64,000 nt of DNA from positions 366,792-430,791 of the forward strand of contig DASVPO010000033.1 of NCBI GenBank assembly GCA_036382855.1. Direction: 5' to 3'. The notes under the pieces are model-generated. The model ran no database searches and had not been told where the DNA came from. It saw only the letters and a list, made by a program, of their open reading frames with translations. The DNA is from DASVTR01 sp036382855. GTDB taxonomy: Bacteria; Acidobacteriota; Blastocatellia; Pyrinomonadales; Pyrinomonadaceae. The position numbers were made by a program, and so were the translations under genes. Shown piece by piece: positions 1 through 9,100 of this stretch (the first letter of the stretch is position 1; every line of letters begins with the position of its first letter).

Positions 1-100
1 ACTCACGGGTAAGAGCATTTGCAGAATCTGCTATCAAAAGAGATAAATTGTCGTGGTGGGCAACCTGACAAGCTAATACATAGAGAAACTTTTATAATCT

Positions 101-142
101 CACATGCCCGTGTGAACACTTTGATGATCTCACGGGCACATG
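101..142 (-). terminator. Imperfect hairpin downstream of the M23 peptidase gene
   Basis: Arms at 101-112 and 131-142 can form a 12-bp stem (two G-U pairs) with an 18-nt loop. It lies about 50 nt after the stop codon of the minus-strand peptidase gene. No clear U-run follows, so it may be a weak or Rho-assisted terminator or an RNA-stabilising hairpin. Nothing else was recognised in positions 1-193. Confidence 0.3.
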
Positions 143-193
143 ATTTCACGTAAGCCAGGGCGCGTCCTATTCTACTGGCGCATGAGCATCAAT

Positions 194-1411
194 CTACCAT
201 GCCCTGATCCATGCTGTATTTTGTCCAGTGTCTGGGTCCCAAAATTGGGTATACCTCTCCCAAGGATTGTACCGGTACGTGATATGGGCCATCCATACAT
301 GCCGTCCGTCATTGAAGCGGAACAACATCTGTCGCCACTCCCAATTCGGATCGTTCAACATATTCGTTGCCGAGTATTGATGGAGGAAAGGCAACTGGTC
401 GAACCGCCAATCGGAACTCGCACGTTGGACCATATCCTTGATCGCCTGCTGTGTATCATTGTAACAGGAATTCAATACTGGAACATCCGAGGTTGGTTGG
501 TAGGAGTGTTGTGCGCCTTCCGTGAGCACCCGAACGTCTGCAAAATTCCAATTTCTACATGAAAATATGTCTCCCGGCACCCCACGTCTAGCACCATCTT
601 CAATAAGGTACACCGTTTGGTCGAAGGAGCCTTTAAGCAGAATGTTACTGCGAGGGGGCCAGTTAGCACCTGTTGGCAGGCTATTGACCCAAGACTGGGA
701 GTTCGTGGACACGAAATTGTGGGCGTTACTGAACCCCCACCCGTTAGTCTCATAGGCGAATGCTGTGACTGGTCTCTTGTATCCTGCCGAATCTCTAACG
801 TACACGGTTGGATTCTGATCACCCTTGATCAAGGTCACCGGTGAGGCATAACCGAAGTTGGCCGCATACGTAGTTGCCGACCCGCTGGCCGAAACCGAAG
901 TGACCGGTCGTGCGTTCGGATTGGTGACATTACGGTAGAGACTAAGGTGAAGGTGCGCCCCCGGATCAGTTTGGCATGTGGTTTGGACGCTGGTGCCAGT
1001 GTTTCCGACTTTGCCGATCTCCGTTATTCCGGCAAGGGCAAAATCATTCACACTCACGTTGATTTCGCTTAGGTGGGCATACCTAAGGGCAAAAGATGCC
1101 CGTTGGTCATAAATTACGACCGTGTTGCCGAAGCCGCTCTGGTAACCGGCGACCACAATCTTGCCTGAGATTCCGGCGTAGGCTTTTTTCCGGGCGGTGG
1201 TACCACATGAACGCGCCCAATCTTGAGCATAGAAATCGTCGCCGTTGTGGTACGGACTCCCAAAAGTCTGAGTCCATCCGTTTGTGTCGAATACCGGGTA
1301 AATCTTTGAGGTACCGTTGGGATTCAACACAATGTTAGCGGGTTGTTGGGCAGAGGCGCTAATGACGCCAAGAAAAAAAACAATCACGCTCAGTAAAACT
1401 TTCATCATCAT
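194..1411 (-). CDS. Secreted M23-family (LytM-like) peptidase
   Basis: A signal peptide (residues about 4-22, ending SASA-QQ) is followed by a LytM-like zinc metallopeptidase domain, the family that cleaves peptidoglycan cross-bridges. Visible M23 landmarks are the YHNGDDFYAQDW segment (about residues 55-66), SGFGNTVVIYD, RYAHLSEI and the HLHLS motif that supplies zinc-binding and catalytic histidines. The C-terminal half has two repeats of a VYV-RD-GYKRPV / VYLIEDGARRGV type, probably a small beta-rich domain seen at the ends of cell-wall enzymes. An AAGGAG site sits next to three consecutive ATG codons; spacing (7 nt) favours the third (position 1405), so the true protein may lack the first two Met. 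The gene reads less GC-rich than the genes that follow. It stands alone, with the tRNA-Trp unit upstream. Periplasmic or extracellular action is inferred from the signal peptide. Confidence 0.8.
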   Translation of the reverse strand: MMMKVLLSVIVFFLGVISASAQQPANIVLNPNGTSKIYPVFDTNGWTQTFGSPYHNGDDFYAQDWARSCGTTARKKAYAGISGKIVVAGYQSGFGNTVVIYDQRASFALRYAHLSEINVSVNDFALAGITEIGKVGNTGTSVQTTCQTDPGAHLHLSLYRNVTNPNARPVTSVSASGSATTYAANFGYASPVTLIKGDQNPTVYVRDSAGYKRPVTAFAYETNGWGFSNAHNFVSTNSQSWVNSLPTGANWPPRSNILLKGSFDQTVYLIEDGARRGVPGDIFSCRNWNFADVRVLTEGAQHSYQPTSDVPVLNSCYNDTQQAIKDMVQRASSDWRFDQLPFLHQYSATNMLNDPNWEWRQMLFRFNDGRHVWMAHITYRYNPWERYTQFWDPDTGQNTAWIRAW

Positions 1412-1595
1412 TCTCCTTAAAGCTAGACGCTACGATCAGCGTCAGAAACGCGGGCGGCCTTCGGGCCTGTTCGCCTAAAACGATTGGCCCACTCCCGCCC
1501 ATTAAAACCGTGCCGCGTGTGAGGAGTTTTTGAGTGTCGCCGACCGACTCTTAAAAGCGCCGCTACTTCGACCACTCCGGGGCAACCTCAGAAGC

Positions 1596-1671
1596 TGGCA
1601 GGGGCACCAAGACTCGAACTCGGACCTTCGGTTTTGGAGACCGACATGCTGACCATTAACACTATGCCCCC
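1596..1671 (-). tRNA. tRNA-Trp(CCA), encoded CCA end, atypical D-arm
   Basis: The minus strand folds as a 76-nt tRNA: 7-bp acceptor stem, anticodon stem UCGGU/ACCGA around loop CUCCAAA (anticodon CCA, Trp), 4-nt variable loop, T-stem CCGAG/CUUGG with loop UUCGAGU, discriminator G73 and an encoded CCA. G73 is the discriminator bacterial TrpRS expects. Oddities: the first acceptor pair is G1-U72 rather than the A1-U72 of E. coli tRNA-Trp; the D-stem (GUGU/GCAU) has two G-U pairs; and by straight alignment position 14 is U rather than the almost universal A14 that pairs with U8. It starts 18 nt after the stop of the tryptophan dioxygenase homologue and is probably co-transcribed with it and trpS. 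It could be a specialised or a decaying extra tRNA-Trp. Confidence 0.9.
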
Positions 1672-1689
1672 GTTGACACTCGTTAAGCC

Positions 1690-3051
1690 TTATACTTGCA
1701 CTTCCACTTCCTCCATACGGGCGATTGTCCGGCGGCTCGCGCGCAGATCGGCGTAGGCCACTAGGGCGGGGAATAATTGGTACAGGCGCTCGACCGAGAA
1801 TTTGAGGTACGGCGTCCCGCCGCCGGATGTCCCCCCGCCGACCGCCTTGGGGTCGTCCGCAATCTGGCGGCCCGCGACGTGACGGTGATGGTTAAGGAAT
1901 CCGCCGGTGACTCTTCCCGTCTCGTCCTCCGACCCGTGCAGATTCTTGTCCGTATCGACAAGGCGGTTCAGGATCGTCGCCAGAAAGCTGGAGTCGTCGG
2001 GGAGGGCGACGAGGCGCGCCGAGGCGAGGCGCGCGGGTGCCATCGCCCTGCGCCGGGCGTTCTCCGCGCGCAGGGCCTCTCTCCATGTTCTCTCGAATAC
2101 AGAGACGGCCTCTCGCAAGTCCGCCTTCCCGCCGCCTTCCAGCGCCTGAAGCCCGGTCAACATGTAGTCGAACTGTTCGACTATCGTTTCCACTTCCGCT
2201 TCCGCGTCGGGCATCAGCGTTATTTCCCGCGGGGCGGCAGCAGCATCGCTGACGGGCGAGAGTCGAATGAGGACTTCGTGCGCCAGCTCGTCTAAGCGCG
2301 CCGCGAGCGCTGGCGTCGAACCCTCCGGGGGGTTGGCCCAAGCGTATCCGCCGCGCAACACTAATTCATCGGCTAGGCTCACGGGCAGGTGATCGACTTT
2401 GTCTTCACCCAAGTAGCATTTCTGAAATTTCTGGCCGGGGAAAAGACGCACATTCAACAAAGAAGATTTGCCGAGCGCCCTCTGGAGCAAACGGAACTGC
2501 GCGGTCTGAAATCCGCTGGCGGGTTCCAGGTATTTCCTGAACTTCTTGAACTCCCTTTGATCGAACAGCTCAACCTTCTCGCCCCCCGCCTCGCCGACCG
2601 GGGCTAAGTAGGTCATCAGCCGGGGCAGGACTTCCCCGCTGCTGTACTTCAACCTGCCGGAGGCGGTCAGCGCGGGACGCCAGAACATCTCCCCTTCTTC
2701 ATCTTCGGCGAGGCTCAGGCATAAGCTCGACAGGTCTTCGTCGTCCTTGCTTAGCAGGGCCTCGAACGTTCTGGCGATGGCAGCACAGTCGAAGATCATC
2801 TGCTTGAAGACGAGTTCAAACATTTGATGGGTGATGATGAAGATTCGCTCGTCGGGGATGACCGTCGAGGGGGCCTGACAGCCCAGCAGGTTTCCGACGT
2901 CAATGTAGTCGTGATAGTTGAGCAGGCGAAGTCCGCCGGGCGAGAAGGGAGGATTTATCTCCATGTCGCCCCGGAGGTCTATCTCTTCGCCCTCGCGCGT
3001 CTCGACGTCAACGGCGAACGTCCACCAATTTATGTCTTTGCGAAATCCCAT
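1690..3051 (-). CDS. Tryptophan 2,3-dioxygenase family protein
   Basis: This 453-residue protein carries the signatures of haem-dependent tryptophan 2,3-dioxygenases, which open the indole ring of L-Trp to N-formylkynurenine. The ITHQMFELVFK motif (His75, substrate pocket), SGFQTAQFR with the carboxylate-binding Arg (Arg187), a histidine cluster HHRH (388-391) where the proximal haem ligand is expected, and the GTSGGGTPYL loop (about 407-416) are all present. It is longer than the roughly 280-residue Xanthomonas enzyme. The start is 11 nt after the trpS stop, and the purine-rich ribosome site overlaps the end of trpS, suggesting translational coupling. The tRNA-Trp follows after 18 nt. No kynureninase or kynurenine formamidase gene is in the window, so plain Trp catabolism is not the obvious context. 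It could also be a TDO-like enzyme acting on a modified tryptophan. Confidence 0.85.
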   Translation of the reverse strand: MGFRKDINWWTFAVDVETREGEEIDLRGDMEINPPFSPGGLRLLNYHDYIDVGNLLGCQAPSTVIPDERIFIITHQMFELVFKQMIFDCAAIARTFEALLSKDDEDLSSLCLSLAEDEEGEMFWRPALTASGRLKYSSGEVLPRLMTYLAPVGEAGGEKVELFDQREFKKFRKYLEPASGFQTAQFRLLQRALGKSSLLNVRLFPGQKFQKCYLGEDKVDHLPVSLADELVLRGGYAWANPPEGSTPALAARLDELAHEVLIRLSPVSDAAAAPREITLMPDAEAEVETIVEQFDYMLTGLQALEGGGKADLREAVSVFERTWREALRAENARRRAMAPARLASARLVALPDDSSFLATILNRLVDTDKNLHGSEDETGRVTGGFLNHHRHVAGRQIADDPKAVGGGTSGGGTPYLKFSVERLYQLFPALVAYADLRASRRTIARMEEVEVQV

Positions 3052-3062
3052 AGCCCTTGCCC

Positions 3063-4073
3063 TCAGCCCCTCGCCGGGAGGCCGACGATCTCCCGTACCT
3101 CTTTAATTGTGACAACAGCGGCCTGCCTCGCCCTGTCCGACATCTCTTTGACCTTCGGCATTACCGCCTCGGAGTCCCGCAAAAGCGCTTCGCGCCTCGC
3201 GCGGAGGCCGGACGTGAGTTCGACCAGAGCGTCCGCCACAGCATCCTTCAGTTCTCTATACTGGCGCTTCCCCGCTTCGTACTCTCCGCGCAGGGAGGAG
3301 GCCGCCTCGCATTTGCCGCACGCGTCGAGTATCCCGAAGAGGTTGGCTACGCCCGGGCTCATCTCGTCGCCCGCCTGCGTGCCGCTGTCGGTCACGGCGG
3401 CCCTGACCTTATTCCTGACGCTCTGCTCGTCCTCGAACAGTCCGACGTAATGACGCGGCCCCAAACTCTTGCTCATCTTCTTCGACGGGTCGGCCAGAGA
3501 CATGACCTTAGGCACTTCCGTGAAGAGGGCGGCGGGCTCCGGGAAGAACCGCACGCCGAACTGAGTGTTAAAGCGCCGCGCTAGCAGCCGCGACAATTCA
3601 AGGTGCTGCTCCTGGTCTTTACCTACGGGAACCTGCTCCGCGCGGTAGAGGAGTATGTCGGCGGCCTGCAAGACCGGGTAGCTGAAGAGCGCGGAAGAAA
3701 TGAACTGCCCCTCCCCTTGCCCTTCTAAGAACTCCGCCTTTTCCTTGAACTGCGTCATCCGGCGCAATTCCCCGAACGGGCAAAGGCAGTTTAGAATCCA
3801 GCACAGCTCCGTGTGTTCCGGGACGAGTGACTGGATGAACAGGATCGTTTTCTCCACGTCAATGCCGCTCGCCAGGAGGTCTACGACCATCCTCTGAGTG
3901 TTCTCGCGGAGCCGAGACGGCTCGTAAGGCATCGTCATCGCGTGAAGGTCTACGATCCCAAAAATGCAGTCGTTGTCCTCCTGTAAGCCGACCCAGTTTT
4001 TCACCGCGCCGAGGTAATTACCGATGTGCATTTCTGCCGTCGGCTGTATGCACGAGAGTATTTTGCGTCCCAT
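3063..4073 (-). CDS. trpS: Tryptophanyl-tRNA synthetase
   Basis: Class I aminoacyl-tRNA synthetase that charges tRNA-Trp with tryptophan in the cytoplasm. The HIGH-like motif is HIGN (residues 16-19, in PTAEMHIGNYLGA) and the KMSKS loop is complete (199-203, SKKMSKSLG). Length (336 aa) is normal for bacterial TrpRS. It is the first gene of an apparent three-member unit with the tryptophan dioxygenase homologue and tRNA-Trp, all on one strand with gaps of 11 and 18 nt. Housekeeping trpS genes are not usually linked to a tryptophan oxidase or to tRNA-Trp, so this may be a second, specialised TrpRS; the sequence alone cannot say whether another copy exists. The region upstream of the ATG has no strong Shine-Dalgarno sequence. 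Confidence 0.93.
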   Translation of the reverse strand: MGRKILSCIQPTAEMHIGNYLGAVKNWVGLQEDNDCIFGIVDLHAMTMPYEPSRLRENTQRMVVDLLASGIDVEKTILFIQSLVPEHTELCWILNCLCPFGELRRMTQFKEKAEFLEGQGEGQFISSALFSYPVLQAADILLYRAEQVPVGKDQEQHLELSRLLARRFNTQFGVRFFPEPAALFTEVPKVMSLADPSKKMSKSLGPRHYVGLFEDEQSVRNKVRAAVTDSGTQAGDEMSPGVANLFGILDACGKCEAASSLRGEYEAGKRQYRELKDAVADALVELTSGLRARREALLRDSEAVMPKVKEMSDRARQAAVVTIKEVREIVGLPARG

Positions 4074-4390
4074 CTCAGGCCCTTTCTTGAGCGCCGCGGA
4101 CCTCGCCCCTTTCCGCCCGCGCCCATGGGCGAGGCTCCACGGCTCGACCTATCAACCCGCGCCCAAACTGTATGTGTGCGGCAGCGGCCAAACCTTACAA
4201 ATTTTTTTAGGGCGGGGCCTATGGTGTCCCTTTCACCGGCTCCGAAACTGAGGTGTTCTTGCAGGCTGAAAACTTACAGATAGGTGAAAAAAATTCGGCG
4301 AGGATTTATTTCGGTCGGCGTTGTCTGGAGGGCGAGATTCAAGGCCGGTTGTTGAAGATACAGCTGGATGAAGATGGCGTGCCGACGGGT
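4074..4390. other. Intergenic region upstream of trpS
   Basis: A 317-nt gap between the 3' end of the anti-sigma-like gene and the start of trpS, both on the minus strand. It is AT-richer than its surroundings around 4190-4330 and presumably holds the trpS promoter. No T-box-like or attenuator structure, tRNA or repeat was recognised. Confidence 0.4.
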
Positions 4391-5410
4391 CTATTTTTTC
4401 CTTATGCTAAATTCGTATCCTCCGATCAACTGGGGGTCGAAGCCGGGCCTTATGCCGTAAACCGTAACGGTATAGTCATCGCTGACAAGACTCGCGGCGG
4501 GCAATCTCAGCTTCACCCGATCAGATTTTTTGTTGCTCACCACGTGGCGCGTAATCTCGTCACCAGCCGTTTCAGGCGCGATCTCGACCCTGTACGCGTT
4601 GAAGTCGCCCGGCTGTTCGATGACCAAGCTGAGCGTGAGCCACCTGACGCCGCGCCCAATCTCGATTACCTTCGGCTTGAAATTTGAGCCTTTCGTAGCC
4701 GGGCTAGGGACAACGGTCGCGTAGGCGATGAGAGAGCGCGAGCCTTCCGCTTTGAGTCTTTGCAGCTCCCGCTGTAGCTCCTCCTCGTGCTGCTCATACT
4801 CTTCCTGCTGGCGGCGAATCTCCTGCTCGTACTGCTCACTCACGCTCGTTTGCTGTTCCAACTGCCGCCGCAGCTCCTCCTCCCGCCTGCGGGATTCGAG
4901 CGTGCGCTGCTCCTCCGCGACGAGTACGGACTGGACCTTTGAGAGTCGGTCGGTCAGGCTGATCAAACGGTAGATCAAGAAAGAGAGTGCCACCACCGCG
5001 ACGCCGAGCGCCGACCTCAATACGGCCAGGCGGTGGACGTGGAAAAAGGCTCTAGCGGACTCCCAAAGGGCCGCGAGCCTTCCTGGCTTGGCGGGCTGAC
5101 GGGTGGGCTGGGCAGCGGGGACGCCGAGTTTCATCAGTGTCCTCGCGACCGCCACCTTCTCGCGACGCCTGGCGGAAGCGAGGTAATTCAATTTGAACAG
5201 CTCCCGCTCGCGCGGCGGGAGATTCCCGCGGATATATTCATCTACCAGATCGTCCTCGACCCTGAGGAACCGCTCGAAAAAGTCATTGTCTCCGAACGAC
5301 TCTTCAATATCATCCTGCTCCTCGGCGGAGAGTTCGTCGCCCAGAAGGTAACGGATCATGACATCTGTGCTGTCGGTTTTATGCTCCACGGTTCGGCCTA
5401 CCTCCGGCAA
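4391..5410 (-). CDS. Membrane anti-sigma-like protein of CHAT module 1
   Basis: The N-terminal ~100 residues (YLLGDELSAEEQDDIEE, FFERFLRVEDDLVDEYIRG, ASARRREKVAVARTL) match the zinc-less anti-sigma-like helical domain common beside ECF sigma genes in Acidobacteriota. A single membrane helix (about 128-151) is followed by a long charged coiled coil (about 151-225) and a periplasmic beta-rich domain (about 230-339). It begins 42 nt after the stop of the sigma gene, so the two form an operon downstream of the TPR-CHAT gene. The inferred role is to hold the sigma factor at the membrane. The first codon listed is TTG; GTG at 5389 (GGAGG about 11 nt upstream) or ATG at 5359 may be the real start. 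Confidence 0.6.
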   Translation of the reverse strand: MPEVGRTVEHKTDSTDVMIRYLLGDELSAEEQDDIEESFGDNDFFERFLRVEDDLVDEYIRGNLPPRERELFKLNYLASARRREKVAVARTLMKLGVPAAQPTRQPAKPGRLAALWESARAFFHVHRLAVLRSALGVAVVALSFLIYRLISLTDRLSKVQSVLVAEEQRTLESRRREEELRRQLEQQTSVSEQYEQEIRRQQEEYEQHEEELQRELQRLKAEGSRSLIAYATVVPSPATKGSNFKPKVIEIGRGVRWLTLSLVIEQPGDFNAYRVEIAPETAGDEITRHVVSNKKSDRVKLRLPAASLVSDDYTVTVYGIRPGFDPQLIGGYEFSIRKK

Positions 5411-5452
5411 GTCGAAGGATTATCAACATCGCCCTGTCGCGTGAGCGAGGGC

Positions 5453-6052
5453 TTATTTCAAGTCGTACCCATGTCTCTTTAGACACGTAAGACAGCACTC
5501 CTCCAATTTTTTTCTTAAACGGTGCATTCTGAGGTAGAAGTAGTTGCGCGATATCCCCAGGCGTTCCGCCAATTCCTCAGTTCTTTTTTCATCACGTTTT
5601 TCAAGTTGCGCGTACTCCACGAAGGCGTCGCGTTCTTCGGGCGGAACTTCTTGCAGGCAGTGCCTGACACACTCTTCCCTGAGCTGCTCGAACTCCTTCT
5701 CCTCCGCGCCGCCGCGCACCCCGCCCGGCCGCGGCCGCCCGTGTACTTCCGGGTCGAGGGGTTCCCCCTTTTCATCGGGCACTCTCCAATGCTGCTTGAG
5801 GTAAATCTTGGTTATGCCCCAGATATACTTCTCTATGCTTTGTATTTCTTCGGACCTAGGGCGCTCCGCTTCGAGCTGCTGCAAGACGATTAAGATTGCT
5901 TCTTGGACTAATTCTTCCGCGACCGCCGAGGGGACATTACGCCTTTCGAGATAGGCTATGATTCGCTGACGCAGGCGCAATAGCTTTTCTTCGGCCAGCC
6001 CAGGGTCCGGGTCAAGCCGCCGCAAGAACCGTGAGGTGACGTCTTCCTCCAA
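5453..6052 (-). CDS. ECF-type RNA polymerase sigma factor (module 1)
   Basis: A 199-residue sigma-70-like protein. Region 2 is at about 35-95 (AVAEELVQEAILIVLQQLEAE, then IQSIEKYIWGITKIYLKQHWR) and region 4 at about 135-190 (VPPEERDAFVEYAQLEKRDEKRTEELAERLGISRNYFYLRMHRLRKKL, a helix-turn-helix). It should direct RNA polymerase to a small set of promoters. The start is TTG because an in-frame stop lies just upstream and no internal Met precedes region 2; an AAGG lies about 10 nt upstream. It sits 122 nt after the TPR-CHAT gene and 42 nt before the anti-sigma-like gene. The C-terminus contains ECCLTCLKRHGY, an unusual Cys cluster that could be redox- or metal-sensitive. Confidence 0.8.
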   Translation of the reverse strand: MEEDVTSRFLRRLDPDPGLAEEKLLRLRQRIIAYLERRNVPSAVAEELVQEAILIVLQQLEAERPRSEEIQSIEKYIWGITKIYLKQHWRVPDEKGEPLDPEVHGRPRPGGVRGGAEEKEFEQLREECVRHCLQEVPPEERDAFVEYAQLEKRDEKRTEELAERLGISRNYFYLRMHRLRKKLEECCLTCLKRHGYDLK

Positions 6053-6174
6053 ATTAGCAACAACCTTTCAGTCAGCGAACAGTTGATCGTCGCCCCACCC
6101 TTTCTTAATGAGGGACCGATCCCGGCGACGGCGGAGCGCGCCCACCTCTACGTAGCGCGGATGCGCTTAAACTT

Positions 6175-9100
6175 TCACTTCCATTCCCCCTGAATTTGAA
6201 ATGGGGCCCAATAGTAGGGCGGCAGTCCGAACTCCTGCCACATGGTTTTTTGCGCGGCCCGTAGGGCGGCGGCCGCCGTCTGCCGCTTCTCCAGGAGATT
6301 CCGGTAGAAGAGGCCCATGAATTGGGCCGTGCGAAAGTCGTTAACTTCCCACAGGCTTGAGACGACGCGCGGCGCGCCCGCGTACATAAAGCCCCGTGTC
6401 AGCCCGACCACGCCTTCACCCTTTATCTCCTTCCCGCCCGCGCTCTGGCACGCGCTCAAGACCACCAAGTCGGCCGCCAAATCCAGGCTGTAAACATCAC
6501 TCAACCCCAGAAAGTAGTCCGACCGTAGCTCTCCCTTCTCGTCGAAAATAGACAAAACGATGCCGGAGCTCTCGGGGCGGGATTTATCGAGCTTCCCGTG
6601 CGCCGAGTAATGGACGATTTTATAATCACTCAAAATGTCCGCCGTGGCGTTCTCGCGGTTCACCTCCCAGTCCCGCCAAAGCTTCCAACGCCCGGCGTTG
6701 CCAGAATTTTCGACGGCCCGCTGGACTTCTTTGATTTCGGCTTTCGCGAAGGCCAACTGCGGCAGCGGGAGTCCGACCTCGGCCGACACTCGCGCCCTGC
6801 TCGAATTCGACTTCGCGGGCCGGCCCCCTCGCCCTTTGAGTTTGTAGACCGGGTCAGCAAACATGGCGAGGAGTTGCGGGGCAGGTCTCCTGCCCTCCTT
6901 TTCCTCGCGGTCCAGCCGTTCCCGCAGGGCGGCGAGCACGGAGGCTGAGGGGATAATGACAATCTCGTGCCGCGCGAGCAGCGGTTCCCAGCCCTGACCG
7001 CTTTGCGCTCCGTCCGGGGTCGGCAGGGCGCTGAACGGGACATACTGCAAGACGCCGTCTGGAACGATGACCAGTCGCTTCGTCCCCAGCTTGTCAGCGA
7101 CCTTTTCGAACAGCATCTTGCTCAAGCCGCGCGCGACCGTCACGTAATCGTCGTCGCCCCCCGCCCCGCCCCCCACTCTACGACCCCTTCCCGCCGCCGG
7201 TTTCGGCTCGGCCACTTCTTTGAGTACCGGCTTCGCCGCGTCTTCTAGCTGCTTGCGGCCTGGCAGCTCGAAGGGGATGGTCTGCTGATCCAGGGAGACC
7301 AACCACCCGTAACTGCGTTCCTCGCCCACGACAAATCCCAGGAGCAGGGTGTCCCCATCCACCAGCAGGCTTTTTATCTTCGCCGTCTTGATAGACTCCG
7401 GCTCCGCCAGCGCCGCGGCGTTCGGATTGCTTTTCCTGATCCTGACCCTCACGTCCCGCAGCTTCTCAAGAAGCTCTTCCGTCTCGCCTTCCAAGTCGGC
7501 CGCCTCCGCCGCGCCGCCGCCCGCCGCGGCCTGTAACGTTTTGCGCGAAAGGTTGATGGCAAGTTTACGCTGTAAATCCCGCTCCTCTTTGAGGAGTGCG
7601 GGGTCTAGGCCCTCGCGGACCTTAACCTTCGCTGCGCTCAGCACGTTGAGCAGGCTACGGGCGCGCGAGCTTTCATTCATCTCCAGAGCCAGCTCAGCGT
7701 ACCCCTGGCCGGGATACTGCTTATCCAGTCGCATGAGCACGTCTACGCCGAGCGCGTAGACCTGGACGGCCGTCGCAAAATAAGAAGCGCGCAGGTCCTC
7801 GCTGGCGATGTTAGCGCGCAGGTATTCAATCAAGTCGACCGCGAATTTAAGTTGCTCCCTCGCCTCCTGTAAACGGCCGCGGTCGCGCTCCGCCAAGGCT
7901 AGCAAGTAACGTGTTTCTAACTCGCCCTGCCTGTCGCCAACGCTGAGCCTCATTTCCAACGCTTCCGAGAAATAATCTATCGCCTTCTTTTTGTCGCCCT
8001 GCTCACTGTAGACGGTGCCCATGTTGGTGAGCGTGAAGGCCATCCCGTGGCGGTCACCTACCTCGCGCTGGAGCGGGAGCGCCTGTTCCAGGAAACCCAG
8101 CGCTCTCATCCTTTCGCCCTTGCCGTAGAAGAACTGGCCTATGTTCACGAGGGCGTTGGCCCGCTTCCTCTTGTACTCGTCGCCCGGCATGTCCAGGATT
8201 TGTAACGCCTTGTTCGAAAACTCGTACCCCTTTTCCGGCTGGTTGGAACGGTAGTGACTCATTCCCATGTAAAGATACGAGTTCGCTTCCGCTATCCGAT
8301 ACTTATGATTAGGCGAACTCAACTGTAGCGAGCGCTGGAAATAACCTTGCGCCGCAAGTTGTTGGCCCAACTCCGCGTGGAGCTGGCCGATGCCATTGAG
8401 TAAGTATGCCGTCAGTTCTTCGTGCCTGCCCGCGGCGAGCGGCTCGGCCTGCTTGAAGGCTTCGAGCGCTTCCTGTTTGCGCCCGAGTGAGGACAGAACG
8501 GTGCCGAGGCTATACAGCGTCTTCGCCCTAGTCACCGGGTCCTTAACCTCGCCTATTGTCAGCGCTCGCTCGTAGCTCTCAAGCGCCGCGGACCAGAGGC
8601 TCAGCTCGAAGTATTCGGTCCCGAGGTAAATTAAAGTTTCGGCCGCCCTTTCGTAATCCGAAGCCACGCAGAAAAGCTCGGCCGCCTGCTCGTACGCGGC
8701 GAGCGCCTTGGGCAGTTCGGGCGTCATCAGATAAACCTCAGCCGCGGCAGCTAAGATGTCGGCGAGCGTCGCCGGGTCGTTATCTTTACCAAGCGCGAGT
8801 GCGGCCTCGTAGTGCTCGCGCGCCCTCTTAATATCGCCCAAATATTTTCTCGCCTGCCCGAGCCGTGCGTGCGCCCGACTCTCCATCACCGGGCGGCCCG
8901 TGGAGTGGAATAAGGCTCTTAGCTCTTCCAGCGCCTTAATTATCGGGTCGAGAGCCGCGTGGGCTTCATCCAGGGTTTTCACCGGCCGGAGTTGATTGAG
9001 TTTCAACTGGATGTCGAGAAAAGACCGCTCGCCAGCGACGTAGCGTCCGTCTTCGGGCTTGGCCCCCCGCAATTCTTCAAGAGTTACCGTGTAGTCCGGC

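Noticed and set aside
4074..4390. Possible T-box or Trp attenuator upstream of trpS
   Set aside because: No specifier-loop or T-box sequence, no Trp-codon leader peptide and no terminator/antiterminator pair could be found.
4253..4687. A 144-aa plus-strand frame with a plausible hydrophilic N-terminus
   Set aside because: Most of it is antisense to the well-supported anti-sigma-like gene, and there is no ribosome site.
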